Made by a program: the position numbers and the translations under genes
Part shown: piece by piece, positions 1 through 10,022 of the stretch
How the letters are laid out: each line of letters begins with the position of its first letter
Position numbering within the stretch: the first letter of the stretch is position 1
The notes under the pieces: model-generated
Told to the model about the DNA's origin: nothing
What the model saw: the letters and a program-made list of their open reading frames with translations, nothing else
The model's database searches: none
Origin: Pararhodobacter aggregans
GTDB taxonomy: Bacteria; Pseudomonadota; Alphaproteobacteria; Rhodobacterales; Rhodobacteraceae
Reading direction: 5' to 3'
Length of the DNA stretch: 64,000 nt
NCBI RefSeq assembly: GCF_003075525.1
Contig: NZ_QDDR01000014.1
Location: forward strand, 62,001 to 126,000

Positions 1-466
1 CCTGGAACGGCAGGGTCAGCGTGGGCGGAAACTGCGTGCCGGGCAGGTGGGGCGCATCGGTGCGAACCTCGAACGACGTGTCGGGGGCCACGTATTCGGC
101 GCGGTTGTTGGGCAGGAAGAAACGGAAGGTCCAGAAGGGCTCGGTCCCCAGGCAGGTCAGGGTTTGCTGACCGTCGCGCCAGCTGTCGCTGCGCTCGGCC
201 TGCAGATAGCGCATCGAGGTCCAGCCGATCCCCTCGTCGATCCGCACCAGGCCCCAGCGGCGATCCTCGGACAGGCCCACAACCTCGATCCCGACCTGCG
301 TACGCTCGAACCGGCCGACGATGGCGGCCCGGGCATTGGGTTCGGCGCGGATGTTCAGAACGTCCCCGGCCGAGACATTGACCACCCGGAACAGGGCCGG
401 GAAATCCTGGGCGGCGGCGGTCTGGGCGAAAGCCAGAGCGATGAGCAGGGCGGCAAGGCGGAGCAT
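1..466 (-). CDS. Exported SH3-domain protein (3' end outside window)
   Basis: Only the first 155 residues are present; the gene runs off the left edge. The start ATG (464-466 on the complement) is followed by a signal peptide: hydrophobic residues 3-18, then an AAAQ-type cleavage site near residue 20. Residues about 28-90 look like a bacterial SH3 domain (SAGDVLNIRAEP, then WGLVRI and GWTSMRYL). A second conserved stretch, TCLGTEPFW, lies near residue 110 and is shared by small periplasmic proteins of unknown role. A periplasmic ligand-binding or scaffold function is inferred only from the fold. It is transcribed away from the ABC permease gene, about 110 bp downstream of that gene's stop. 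Confidence 0.75.
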   Translation of the reverse strand, partial: MLRLAALLIALAFAQTAAAQDFPALFRVVNVSAGDVLNIRAEPNARAAIVGRFERTQVGIEVVGLSEDRRWGLVRIDEGIGWTSMRYLQAERSDSWRDGQQTLTCLGTEPFWTFRFFLPNNRAEYVAPDTSFEVRTDAPHLPGTQFPPTLTLPFQ

Positions 467-576
467 GAAAAGACCTCGTGTCAAAAAAGCGGGCGGCAAA
501 AGGACGTGCCGGCCCCGATCCTAGCACGGAAATTCCCGCCCGGGGATGCGAACACCGATTTGTCAGATGCCGTGGG

Positions 577-1398
577 TCAGGTCTTGGCGCCCCAGCTGAG
601 CGAGGCCCGGCGGCGCGTGTAGAATTCCGCCATCAGCCCGAACAGCAGGCAGGCGGCGGTGACGGCGACCGGGTAGATCAGGCTGGTGTAATGCGGGCTG
701 TAATTGAGAAAGGCGAAACCGCGCGCCTGGTCGATGATATGGAACAGCGGGTTCCAGGCGAAATAGGGCAGCATGATCCCGGGCAGCGCATTGGCGACGA
801 ACATCTTGCCCGAGGCGAACATGTTCACCCGGGTATAGATCTGCTGGATCAGGCCCACGAATTTCGGCGCCCAGGGTTTGGCGGCCAGAAAGATCGTGCC
901 GACCGCCACGCCCGAGAACCAGGCCAGCAGCATCATCAGGATGCAGCCCAGCGGATCGTGGATCACCAACGGCTGCCAGGCGGCGTGATAGATGAACAGC
1001 ACCACCGCGACCGACAGGATCTGGACATAAAGCTCGCCCAGAGCCGCGGCGCCGATGGCGACGATCGTGTTCATCGGCGCGTGTTTCATCATCGCCGAGG
1101 TCGGTCCCTCGGCCCCGAAAACGGCGCCGATGGCCTTGACGTGACTCATGTAGAGAAAGACGCCGGTCATCAGATAGAGCATGAAATCGCCCCGGATCCC
1201 GGTGGGACGCCAGCCGCCGAGCCAGTACATCATGTAGAAGACGCCAACCAGCATCAGCGTCTGGGCGATGTTGAGCAGCAGGCCGATCAGCGCATTGCCA
1301 TGCGAATTCCGCACCGAGCGGACGCCGGAATGATAGATCAGCTCGAGAATCGTGAAGGCCGAGGCGGCCCACGCTTCCTGTCTGCGGTTATTGAGCAT
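577..1398 (-). CDS. ABC-2 type permease, polysaccharide export (KpsM/Wzm-like)
   Basis: This is an inner-membrane permease of 273 residues with about six hydrophobic segments (roughly 37-58, 70-90, 105-140, 145-170, 180-200 and 230-255), the size and topology of KpsM/Wzm/TagG transporters that export capsule, O-antigen or other polysaccharides with a separate ATPase. The ATPase gene is not in view and may lie left of the window. It sits two genes from galU, which supplies UDP-glucose, supporting a surface-polysaccharide role. The ATG at 1398 is used. It is divergent from cysQ. The substrate cannot be told from sequence. Confidence 0.8.
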   Translation of the reverse strand: MLNNRRQEAWAASAFTILELIYHSGVRSVRNSHGNALIGLLLNIAQTLMLVGVFYMMYWLGGWRPTGIRGDFMLYLMTGVFLYMSHVKAIGAVFGAEGPTSAMMKHAPMNTIVAIGAAALGELYVQILSVAVVLFIYHAAWQPLVIHDPLGCILMMLLAWFSGVAVGTIFLAAKPWAPKFVGLIQQIYTRVNMFASGKMFVANALPGIMLPYFAWNPLFHIIDQARGFAFLNYSPHYTSLIYPVAVTAACLLFGLMAEFYTRRRASLSWGAKT

Positions 1399-1512
1399 CC
1401 GCGCGATTCCCTGCCGTTGGCCCGCCGTCCGGCGCCGAACCTTGCCATCCGGGCCGGGGCAAGGATAAGGCGAAACCAGTATTCATTCAACTCACCGCCC
1501 CGAAGGACCATC

Positions 1513-2313
1513 ATGATGACCGACGCTTTCCAAAGCCTTGTCGAAACCGCCTTCCGGCGCATCGCGCTTCAGGCCGGGGCAGTCATCATGCAGGTCTATG
1601 CCCGCCCGGATTTCGAAGCCCGCGCCAAATCCGACAATTCGCCGGTGACCGAGGCGGACGAGTCCGCGGATGCGCTGATCCGCGCCGAACTGGCCAAGGT
1701 CTTTCCCGACATTCCGGTGGTGACCGAGGAACTCTCGGACAGCCACTCGATCCGGGCGGATCGGTTCATCATCGTCGATCCCCTGGACGGCACCAAGGAA
1801 TTCGTCCAGCGCCGCGGCGATTTCACCGTCAATATCGCCTTGGTGGAAAACGGCGTGCCGGTGCGGGGCGTGGTCTATGCCCCGGCCAAGGAGCGGCTCT
1901 TCTACACCCGCGCCGATGGCGCCTCGGTCGAGGAACAGGGCCCCTTCGGCGATACCCCGGGCGCGCAGGGGACGATCCGGGTCTCGCAGCCGGACAATGA
2001 CGCGCTGCTGGTCGTGGCCTCGAAATCGCACCGCGATGCGGCGACGGACGCCTACATCAACCGCTATGCCGTGAAGGACGCGAAAAGCGCGGGCTCGTCG
2101 CTGAAATTCTGTCTGGTGGCGACGGGCGAGGCGGATTTCTATCCCCGCCTCGGCCGGACGATGGAATGGGACACCGCCGCCGGTCATGCCGTGGTGCTGG
2201 GTGCGGGCGGGCAGGTGCTGCGCTTTGACGACCACAGCCCGCTGACCTATGGCAAGCCGGGCTACGAGAATCCCTTCTTCCTGGTCCTGGCGCCCGGCGT
2301 CACGCTGCGCTGA
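1513..2313 (+). CDS. cysQ: 3'(2'),5'-bisphosphate nucleotidase CysQ
   Basis: A 266-residue member of the inositol monophosphatase superfamily. The metal-binding motif DPLDGT is at residues 89-94, preceded by TEADES near 47-52 and TEELSD at 71-76, and followed by EWDTAAGHAVV near 217-227; all the Mg2+-site elements are present. CysQ hydrolyses 3'-phosphoadenosine 5'-phosphate (PAP), the by-product of PAPS-dependent sulfation, so it fits with the sulfotransferase-like genes further along, though they are 28 kb or more away. The frame is open far upstream, but residues before the tandem ATG at 1513/1516 lack family similarity, so the start is placed there. A general inositol phosphatase is the main alternative. 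Confidence 0.88.
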   Translation: MMTDAFQSLVETAFRRIALQAGAVIMQVYARPDFEARAKSDNSPVTEADESADALIRAELAKVFPDIPVVTEELSDSHSIRADRFIIVDPLDGTKEFVQRRGDFTVNIALVENGVPVRGVVYAPAKERLFYTRADGASVEEQGPFGDTPGAQGTIRVSQPDNDALLVVASKSHRDAATDAYINRYAVKDAKSAGSSLKFCLVATGEADFYPRLGRTMEWDTAAGHAVVLGAGGQVLRFDDHSPLTYGKPGYENPFFLVLAPGVTLR

Positions 2314-2433
2314 ACAGCCCGGGAGCCGGTCGGGCATTCTCCCGGGGGGCAGGGCGCCGCAATGCGGCACTTGCCGCCGGGATTTCCCGAAAACATCAAC
2401 AAAACCTCGATTTCACGACACAATCGCGCCTCG

Positions 2434-2449
2434 ATTAACAGTCATTAAC
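2434..2449 (+). promoter_or_regulatory. Tandem ATTAAC repeats upstream of galU
   Basis: Two direct copies of ATTAAC (2434-2439 and 2444-2449) are exactly 10 bp apart in a locally AT-rich stretch ending 53 bp before the galU start. They resemble the half-sites of the alphaproteobacterial cell-cycle regulator CtrA (TTAA-N7-TTAA), but the spacer here is 6, so they are noted only as a candidate regulatory site. Confidence 0.3.
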
Positions 2450-2502
2450 CCCCTTGTAGACGGAACAAACCGTCAGTCATCGACAGCAAGGTGGACCCTC
2501 CG

Positions 2503-3396
2503 ATGCGCAATAAAGTCACGAAAGCCGTTTTCCCCGTTGCCGGTCTGGGCACGCGTTTCCTCCCGGCCACCAAGGCCGTTCCGAAAGAGGTGCTGACCCT
2601 GGTCGACCGCCCGCTGATCCAATACGCGATCGACGAGGCGCGCGAGGCCGGGATCACCGAATTCATCTTCGTGACCTCGCGCGGGAAATCGGCGCTGGAG
2701 GATTACTTCGACCGCGCTCCGGAACTGGAGATGTCGCTCAAGGCCAAGAACAAGACCGACCTGCTGGAGATCTACAACCAGACCTGCATGGACTCGGGAT
2801 CGCTGGCCTATGTCCGCCAGAACCAGGCGCTGGGCCTTGGCCACGCCGTGTGGTGCGCCCGTCACCTGATCGGCAACGAGCCCTTCGCGGTGCTGCTGCC
2901 CGATGACGTGATCGCCGCCGAAAAGCCCTGCCTCAAGCAGATGGTCGAGGCCTACGCCGAAACCGGCGGCAACATGGTCGCGGCGATGGAAGTGCCCGAT
3001 GACAAGGCCTCGTCCTATGGCGTGCTCGACGTGCCCGCCTCGGTCGGTTCGGTGATGCCGGTGCGCGGCATGGTCGAGAAGCCCGCCCGCGGCACCCAGC
3101 CCTCGAACATGGCGGTGATCGGCCGCTACATCCTCTCGCCCGAGGTGATGCTCGAACTGGACAAGAAACAGACCGGCGCCGGGGGCGAGATCCAGCTGAC
3201 CGATGCGATCGCCAAGCAGATCGAGACCCGCAACAACGTCTATGGCTACCGCTTCCAGGGCCAGCGCTATGATTGCGGCTCGAAAGCCGGGTTCCTGCAA
3301 GCGACCGTCGCCTTCGGCCTGGCCCGCGACGACCTGCGCGACGAGCTGGAGGAATTCCTCCACGACATGATGGCGATGCGCCACGCCGCGGAATAA
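2503..3396 (+). CDS. galU: UTP-glucose-1-phosphate uridylyltransferase
   Basis: Makes UDP-glucose from UTP and glucose 1-phosphate in the cytoplasm, the donor for exopolysaccharide, lipopolysaccharide and glycolipid synthesis. The nucleotidyltransferase signature AVFPVAGLGTRFLPATK is at residues 8-24, followed by PKEVLTLVDRP; LPDDVI and the EMVEKP-like block (VEKPARG) are further on. Length (297 residues) is normal for bacterial GalU. ATG 2503 is preferred to an in-frame GTG at 2491 because the purine-rich AAGGTGG at 2488-2494 is then an ideally spaced ribosome-binding site. A hairpin terminator follows within 25 bp. Confidence 0.95.
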   Translation: MRNKVTKAVFPVAGLGTRFLPATKAVPKEVLTLVDRPLIQYAIDEAREAGITEFIFVTSRGKSALEDYFDRAPELEMSLKAKNKTDLLEIYNQTCMDSGSLAYVRQNQALGLGHAVWCARHLIGNEPFAVLLPDDVIAAEKPCLKQMVEAYAETGGNMVAAMEVPDDKASSYGVLDVPASVGSVMPVRGMVEKPARGTQPSNMAVIGRYILSPEVMLELDKKQTGAGGEIQLTDAIAKQIETRNNVYGYRFQGQRYDCGSKAGFLQATVAFGLARDDLRDELEEFLHDMMAMRHAAE

Positions 3397-3417
3397 GCCG
3401 CTGCCAGACCCGCTGAT

Positions 3418-3438
3418 GGGGCCCTTCGGGGCCCCTTT
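3418..3438 (+). terminator. Rho-independent terminator of galU
   Basis: A perfect 7-bp GC stem (3418-3424 with 3429-3435) closes a TTCG tetraloop and is followed by TTT. It lies 21 bp after the galU stop. Confidence 0.8.
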
Positions 3439-3459
3439 CGCGTTGCGGGCTTGTGATAA

Positions 3460-3475
3460 TACCGACCGGATGGTA
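3460..3475 (+). promoter_or_regulatory. Palindromic operator of the TetR gene
   Basis: TACCGACCGGATGGTA is an interrupted palindrome (TACC-N2-CCGG-N2-GGTA; 12 of 16 positions symmetric) ending 9 bp before the regulator's start codon. The CCGACCGG core resembles operators of several small-molecule-sensing TetR proteins. The position predicts autorepression of the three-gene operon. Confidence 0.55.
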
Positions 3476-3484
3476 CGGTTCCTC

Positions 3485-4108
3485 ATGCCAAGGCCGACCA
3501 AGCAGACCCCCGAACGCGGCAGCGCCCGCCAGCGCCTGCTGGAGGCGGCGCGCGACGTGATCCGCGCCAAGGGCTTCGCCGCCACCAGCGTGGATGAGCT
3601 TTGCACCGCGGCCGGGGTCACGAAAGGCGCCTTCTTCCACCATTTCGCCAGCAAGGAGGCGCTGGGCATCGCCGCGGCCGAGTTCTGGGGCAGCTCGACC
3701 GGCGCGCTCTTCGCCGGGGCCCCCTATCACACCCCGGCCGATCCCCTGGACCGCGTGCTGGCCTATCTCGATTTCCGCCGCCTGCTGATCGGCGGCGAGA
3801 CCTGGGAATGGACCTGTCTGGTCGGCACCATGGCCGAGGAGGTCCACCAGACCCATCCCGACATCGCCCGCGCCTGTGGCGAGGCGATCTTCGGCCATGC
3901 CGCGACGCTGGAAGCCGATATCGCGCTGGCCATGGCGCAGCACGGCATCAGAGCGCCCAGCGCCGCCAGCCTCGCCCGCCATACCCAGGCGGTGCTGCAG
4001 GGCGCTTTCGTGCTGGCCAAGGCCGGTGGCGGGGCGGAGGCCGGGCAGGAGGCGCTGGATCACCTGAAGCGCTATGTCGAATTGCTGTTCGGAAAAGGCG
4101 AGTCATGA
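3485..4108 (+). CDS. TetR/AcrR family transcriptional regulator
   Basis: A 207-residue repressor. Residues about 14-60 form the TetR N-terminal DNA-binding domain (ARQRLLEAARDVI, then the helix-turn-helix TSVDELCTAAGVTKGAFFHHF, ending SKEAL). The C-terminal two thirds are the usual helical ligand-binding domain. ATG 3485 is chosen over upstream in-frame codons because the family domain starts directly after it and the operator-like palindrome lies just upstream. Its stop overlaps the next ATG (ATGA), so the three genes from here to 4916 form a translationally coupled operon. The inducer is unknown. Confidence 0.88.
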   Translation: MPRPTKQTPERGSARQRLLEAARDVIRAKGFAATSVDELCTAAGVTKGAFFHHFASKEALGIAAAEFWGSSTGALFAGAPYHTPADPLDRVLAYLDFRRLLIGGETWEWTCLVGTMAEEVHQTHPDIARACGEAIFGHAATLEADIALAMAQHGIRAPSAASLARHTQAVLQGAFVLAKAGGGAEAGQEALDHLKRYVELLFGKGES

Positions 4109-4629
4109 CCCGGATCACCTGCCCCTGCGGCCGGACCGCGCTGGACCTGACCGGCCCGCCGATCCTTGCCGCCACCTGTCATTGCACCTCGTGCCGGACG
4201 GCGGCCGGGCAGCTGGCGGCGTTGCCCGGGGCCCTGCCGGTGACGGATGCGAACGGCGGCACGCCCTACGTGCTGTGGCGCAAGGACCGGGCGGCGGTGA
4301 CCCGCGGCGCGGAGGGGCTGCGCGAGCACAAGCTCACCGCCAAGGGCAGCCGCCGCGCCGTCGCCAGCTGCTGCAACGCGCCGATGTATCTGGAATTCAA
4401 GGGCGGGCACTGGCTGTCCCTTTATGCCGCGCGCTTCGATCCGCCGCCGCCGATGCAGACGCGCACCATGCTGATGGATGCCCCGCCCGGCAGCGTGCCC
4501 GAGGACGGTATCCCGGGGGCGCGGCGCCAATCCTTCGGATTCATGACGAAATTGCTGGGTGCCTGGGCCGCCACCGGCTTTCGCTTCTTCAAGATGGCCC
4601 CGATGCCCCCGCTGGAGGAACCGCGATGA
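4105..4629 (+). CDS. GFA/CENP-V-like zinc protein (DUF6151-like)
   Basis: A 174-residue protein with Cys patterns of the GFA (glutathione-dependent formaldehyde-activating enzyme-like) fold: CPCG at residues 6-9, CHCTSC near 25-30 and a later CC pair in ASCCNAPMY. These cysteines would hold one or two zinc ions. Most family members have no proven reaction, so the formaldehyde link should not be assumed. The gene overlaps both the TetR gene before it and the DUF6958-like gene after it by ATGA junctions, so it is the likely main target of the regulator. Confidence 0.7.
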   Translation: MTRITCPCGRTALDLTGPPILAATCHCTSCRTAAGQLAALPGALPVTDANGGTPYVLWRKDRAAVTRGAEGLREHKLTAKGSRRAVASCCNAPMYLEFKGGHWLSLYAARFDPPPPMQTRTMLMDAPPGSVPEDGIPGARRQSFGFMTKLLGAWAATGFRFFKMAPMPPLEEPR

Positions 4630-4916
4630 GCGACAAGATCGAGGTGCAGAATGTCACCAGCCCCGGCCGCACCACCCGCGTGGACCGCGCCAAATACGAG
4701 GCGGCGCGGGCGGCGCTGATGGCGGTCCTGCCGGCCGAGGCGCCGGGCATGACCCCGGCCGAGGCGCAGAAGGCCATGGTCGCGCATCTGCCGCAGGATC
4801 TGTTTCCCGGCGGCGAAAAGGTCGGCTGGTGGATGAAATGCGTGCAGCTGGACCTTGAGGCCAAGGGCATCCTGACCCGGGCACCCAAACCGCCCGTTCG
4901 CCTGTGGCGCGTCTAA
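4626..4916 (+). CDS. Conserved hypothetical protein (DUF6958-like)
   Basis: A 96-residue cytoplasmic protein with no signal peptide or membrane segment. Residues 20-50 are helical and alanine-rich; the most distinctive stretch is GWWMKCVQLDLEAKGILTR near 66-84, which I associate with the small DUF6958 family. No catalytic residues are evident. It is the last gene of the TetR operon (4-bp overlap with the GFA-like gene). Function unknown. Confidence 0.65.
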   Translation: MSDKIEVQNVTSPGRTTRVDRAKYEAARAALMAVLPAEAPGMTPAEAQKAMVAHLPQDLFPGGEKVGWWMKCVQLDLEAKGILTRAPKPPVRLWRV

Positions 4917-4974
4917 CCCCTTGACGCAGCGCCCCTTCCGGGCCGAGGGTGACCCGGTTCCGCCGGAGGTTCCC

Positions 4975-5346
4975 ATGCGTATCCTTGCCCTGCTCCTGTC
5001 CCTTGCCGCCGCGCCCGCCTGGGGTCAGAGCCTCGCCGCCAGCCTGTCCGGCGATTGGCAGGGCGAGGGGCAGCAGGTCGGCGGCCAGGTCTGGGATATC
5101 GTCCTGCATCTGCACGCCGATGGCGCCGTGGTCGACTTCCCCGACATCGGCTGCGCCGCCTGGTGGCAGTTCACCGATCACCGCGCCGATCAGGTCACCG
5201 GGATCGAACATCTGGCTGCGGGTCATGACCTGTGCATCGACCAATCGGGCATACGGTTGAACACCGATGCCAAGGGCGGGCTGCGCGTGACCTGGACCGA
5301 TCCGGCCGGCGCGGTCATCGCCACCGCGGCGCTGGACAGGCGCTAG
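4975..5346 (+). CDS. Small exported hypothetical protein
   Basis: 123 residues with a clear signal peptide (MRILALLLSLAAAPAWGQ, cleavage near residue 18). The mature part has the features of a small beta-rich periplasmic protein: SGDWQGEGQQ, GCAAWWQFTDH and a pair of cysteines that could form a disulfide (in DIGCAAW and HDLCIDQ). A strong ribosome-binding site (GGAGGT, 4 bases before ATG) fixes the start. I recognise no family. It stands alone between the TetR operon and gyrB. Confidence 0.65.
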   Translation: MRILALLLSLAAAPAWGQSLAASLSGDWQGEGQQVGGQVWDIVLHLHADGAVVDFPDIGCAAWWQFTDHRADQVTGIEHLAAGHDLCIDQSGIRLNTDAKGGLRVTWTDPAGAVIATAALDRR

Positions 5347-5364
5347 GCGGACACCCCCCGCTAA

Positions 5365-8156
<2,792 letters not shown>

Positions 8157-8241
8157 GGACAACGGCGGTCTCTACGGTTCTGCTTGCCTCGGTCAACGGT
8201 TTGGCACTGGCAAAAACACACCCGTTACACGCACATTCCCC

Positions 8242-8287
8242 GGTTACTCGCCTATAGGGTGATTCATGTGCGAAATGGTTACTCGCC
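8242..8287. repeat. Direct repeat GGTTACTCGCC, 35 bp apart
   Basis: The 11-mer GGTTACTCGCC occurs at 8242-8252 and 8277-8287 in the 273-bp gene-free gap upstream of the DUF6455 gene. The gap is more AT-rich than its surroundings. A further GTTAC lies at 8224-8228. This could be a regulator-binding site; nothing else was recognised in the gap. Confidence 0.35.
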
Positions 8288-8429
8288 CATTAGTTGTGTT
8301 TGATTGTGGCGTCGTCAAGGCGCCTGTCCCGGGATTCCCGCCGTCAGACGCGGAAAGTTCATGCATCGGCGGCCGGATGCCGATCCGATGACGGCATCCG
8401 GGTGCTGAAAGGCGCGTGCGGGGTGGTCC

Positions 8430-9416
8430 TCAGGCGCTCAGCGCCTCGCGGCCATGCGGCTGGCCAAAGTCCGGCCGGGGCCCGATGGGGACGATCCGGT
8501 GCGGATTGATGGTGTCGTGGCTGTAATGGTAATGCCGCGTGATGTGGTCCATGAACACCGTCCCGGCGACGCCCGGCACCTGATAGAGGTCGCGGGTATA
8601 GGCCCAGAGGTTCGGGTATTCGATCAGCTTGCGCCGGTTGCATTTGAAGTGGCCGTGATAGACCGCGTCGAACCGCAGGAGCGTGGTGAAGAGCCGCCAG
8701 TCGCCCTCGGTCATCCGCGCGCCCATCAGATAGCGCGAGGTGGTCAGCCGATCCTCCAGCCAGTCGAGCGTCTCGAAGAGGGGGACAACCGCCTCGTCAT
8801 AGGCCGCCTGAGTCGTGGCGAAACCGGCCTTGTAGACGCCGTTGTTCACCGTGTCGTAGATCCGCGCATTGACCGGCTCCAGCGCCGCGCGCAGATCCTC
8901 GGGCCAGAGGTCCAGATCGTTCCCGGTTATTTCGTCAAAAGCCGAATTGAACATGCGGATGATCTCGGACGATTCGTTCGACACGATCGTCCCGCGCTGC
9001 TTGTCCCACAGCACTGGCACCGTCACGCGGCCGGTCATCTTCGGATCGGCGCGGGTATAGACCTCGTGCATCGCCCGGGCGCCATGCAGCCGGTCGCCGG
9101 TCGCGCCGGGAAAGTCGGGGCGGAATTCCCATCCCTGTTCCAGCATGTCGGGATGCACGGCCGAGACGTCGATATGACCCTCCAACCCCTTGAGAACACG
9201 GAAGATCAGCGTGCGATGCGCCCAGGGGCAGGCATAGGAGACATAGAGGTGGTAGCGCCCGCTTTCAGCCTTGAAGCCGCCCTCGCCGGAAGGCCCGGCC
9301 GACCCGTCCGCCGTCACCCAGTTGCGCCAGCTCGCCTCGCTGCGCTTGAAGGCGCCGCCGGTGGATTTGGTGTCATACCATTGGTCGTGCCAGGTGCCGT
9401 CGATCAAACGTCCCAT
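8430..9416 (-). CDS. yqjG: Glutathionyl-hydroquinone reductase (GST Xi/Omega-like)
   Basis: Reduces glutathionyl-hydroquinones to hydroquinones using glutathione, in the cytoplasm. The 328-residue length and N-terminal layout match the YqjG/PcpF/EcM4 family: an extended N-terminus, then the active-site motif YVSYACPWAHR near residues 58-68 with the catalytic Cys of CPWA, thioredoxin-like strands ending VPVLWDKQ and NESSEIIRM, and a C-terminal helical domain with GARMTEGDWRLFTTLLRFDAVY. ATG 9416 follows a GAGTT-type site. It is divergent from the 117-residue protein gene at 9603. Confidence 0.9.
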   Translation of the reverse strand: MGRLIDGTWHDQWYDTKSTGGAFKRSEASWRNWVTADGSAGPSGEGGFKAESGRYHLYVSYACPWAHRTLIFRVLKGLEGHIDVSAVHPDMLEQGWEFRPDFPGATGDRLHGARAMHEVYTRADPKMTGRVTVPVLWDKQRGTIVSNESSEIIRMFNSAFDEITGNDLDLWPEDLRAALEPVNARIYDTVNNGVYKAGFATTQAAYDEAVVPLFETLDWLEDRLTTSRYLMGARMTEGDWRLFTTLLRFDAVYHGHFKCNRRKLIEYPNLWAYTRDLYQVPGVAGTVFMDHITRHYHYSHDTINPHRIVPIGPRPDFGQPHGREALSA

Positions 9417-9602
9417 GAGAAACTCCTTTGCCCTTAACCTGAGCCCTGGGGCCCCGGGGTCAAGAAAAGCCGCCCCGGGAACCCCGCGCAGGCGTTGTGC
9501 GTTTGCGCAGGCTGGAGAAAAAAACGCGGTCGCGACAAATGGCTAACTTGTTTTCGTCATGATCGCCGTGAACCATGATGCCACGGGAATCGGGAGGCGC
9601 CC

Positions 9603-9956
9603 ATGTTCGAATTTCTGCCGGAAGACATCCGCCGTGGCCTGCAGGCTGCCCAGACGCGCGCCCAGCGCAAAAGCTCGCGGCTGAGCGTGCATATGGGTGA
9701 CGCCGCCTATCCGATCCTGCGCCTGTCCGAGACCGGCTTCGTGGTGGAATCGGGCCGCGTGCCGGTGCTGCGCGGTTTCGTCGACATCTACAACGGGCCG
9801 CGCCATATCCTGCAGGCGCTGGTCATCGGGGTGGAGGATGCGGAGGGCGAGCGCAGCTATGAATTCAAGCGCGAAACCGTGGTCCATTCGGCACCGATCC
9901 GCGATTACGCCGACGACCGGCCCGAGCATGGCGGCTTCCTGGCCAGCCCGATCTGA
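9603..9956 (+). CDS. Conserved hypothetical protein, 117 residues
   Basis: A cytoplasmic protein with no membrane segment. The N-terminal third is helical and basic (RRGLQAAQTRAQRKSSRL); the rest is predicted beta-rich (YPILRLSETGFVVE, PVLRGFVDIYNG, HILQALVIGVEDAEGERSYEFKRET). I believe similar proteins are common in Rhodobacterales but know no function. GGGAGGC six bases upstream supports the ATG at 9603. It is followed by a strong hairpin terminator shared with the convergent aminotransferase gene. Confidence 0.65.
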   Translation: MFEFLPEDIRRGLQAAQTRAQRKSSRLSVHMGDAAYPILRLSETGFVVESGRVPVLRGFVDIYNGPRHILQALVIGVEDAEGERSYEFKRETVVHSAPIRDYADDRPEHGGFLASPI

Positions 9957-9985
9957 CGGCTTTTTCGGGACTATCCGAATGAAGA

Positions 9986-10008
9986 AGGGGGCCCCGCGGC
10001 CCCCTTTG
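9986..10008. terminator. Bidirectional terminator
   Basis: An 8-bp stem, AGGGGGCC (9986-9993) with GGCCCCCT (9998-10005), closes a CCGC loop. It lies between convergent genes, 29 bp after the upstream stop. Confidence 0.75.
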
Positions 10009-10022
10009 TCATGTCCTGCCGC

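Noticed and set aside
2318-2346. CCCGGGAG/CTCCCGGG hairpin after cysQ
   Set aside because: Eight-base arms with a 13-base loop but no T-run on either strand, so a terminator was not called.
2434-2449. CtrA box upstream of galU
   Set aside because: The spacer between TTAA half-sites is 6, not 7; kept only as an unnamed candidate site.
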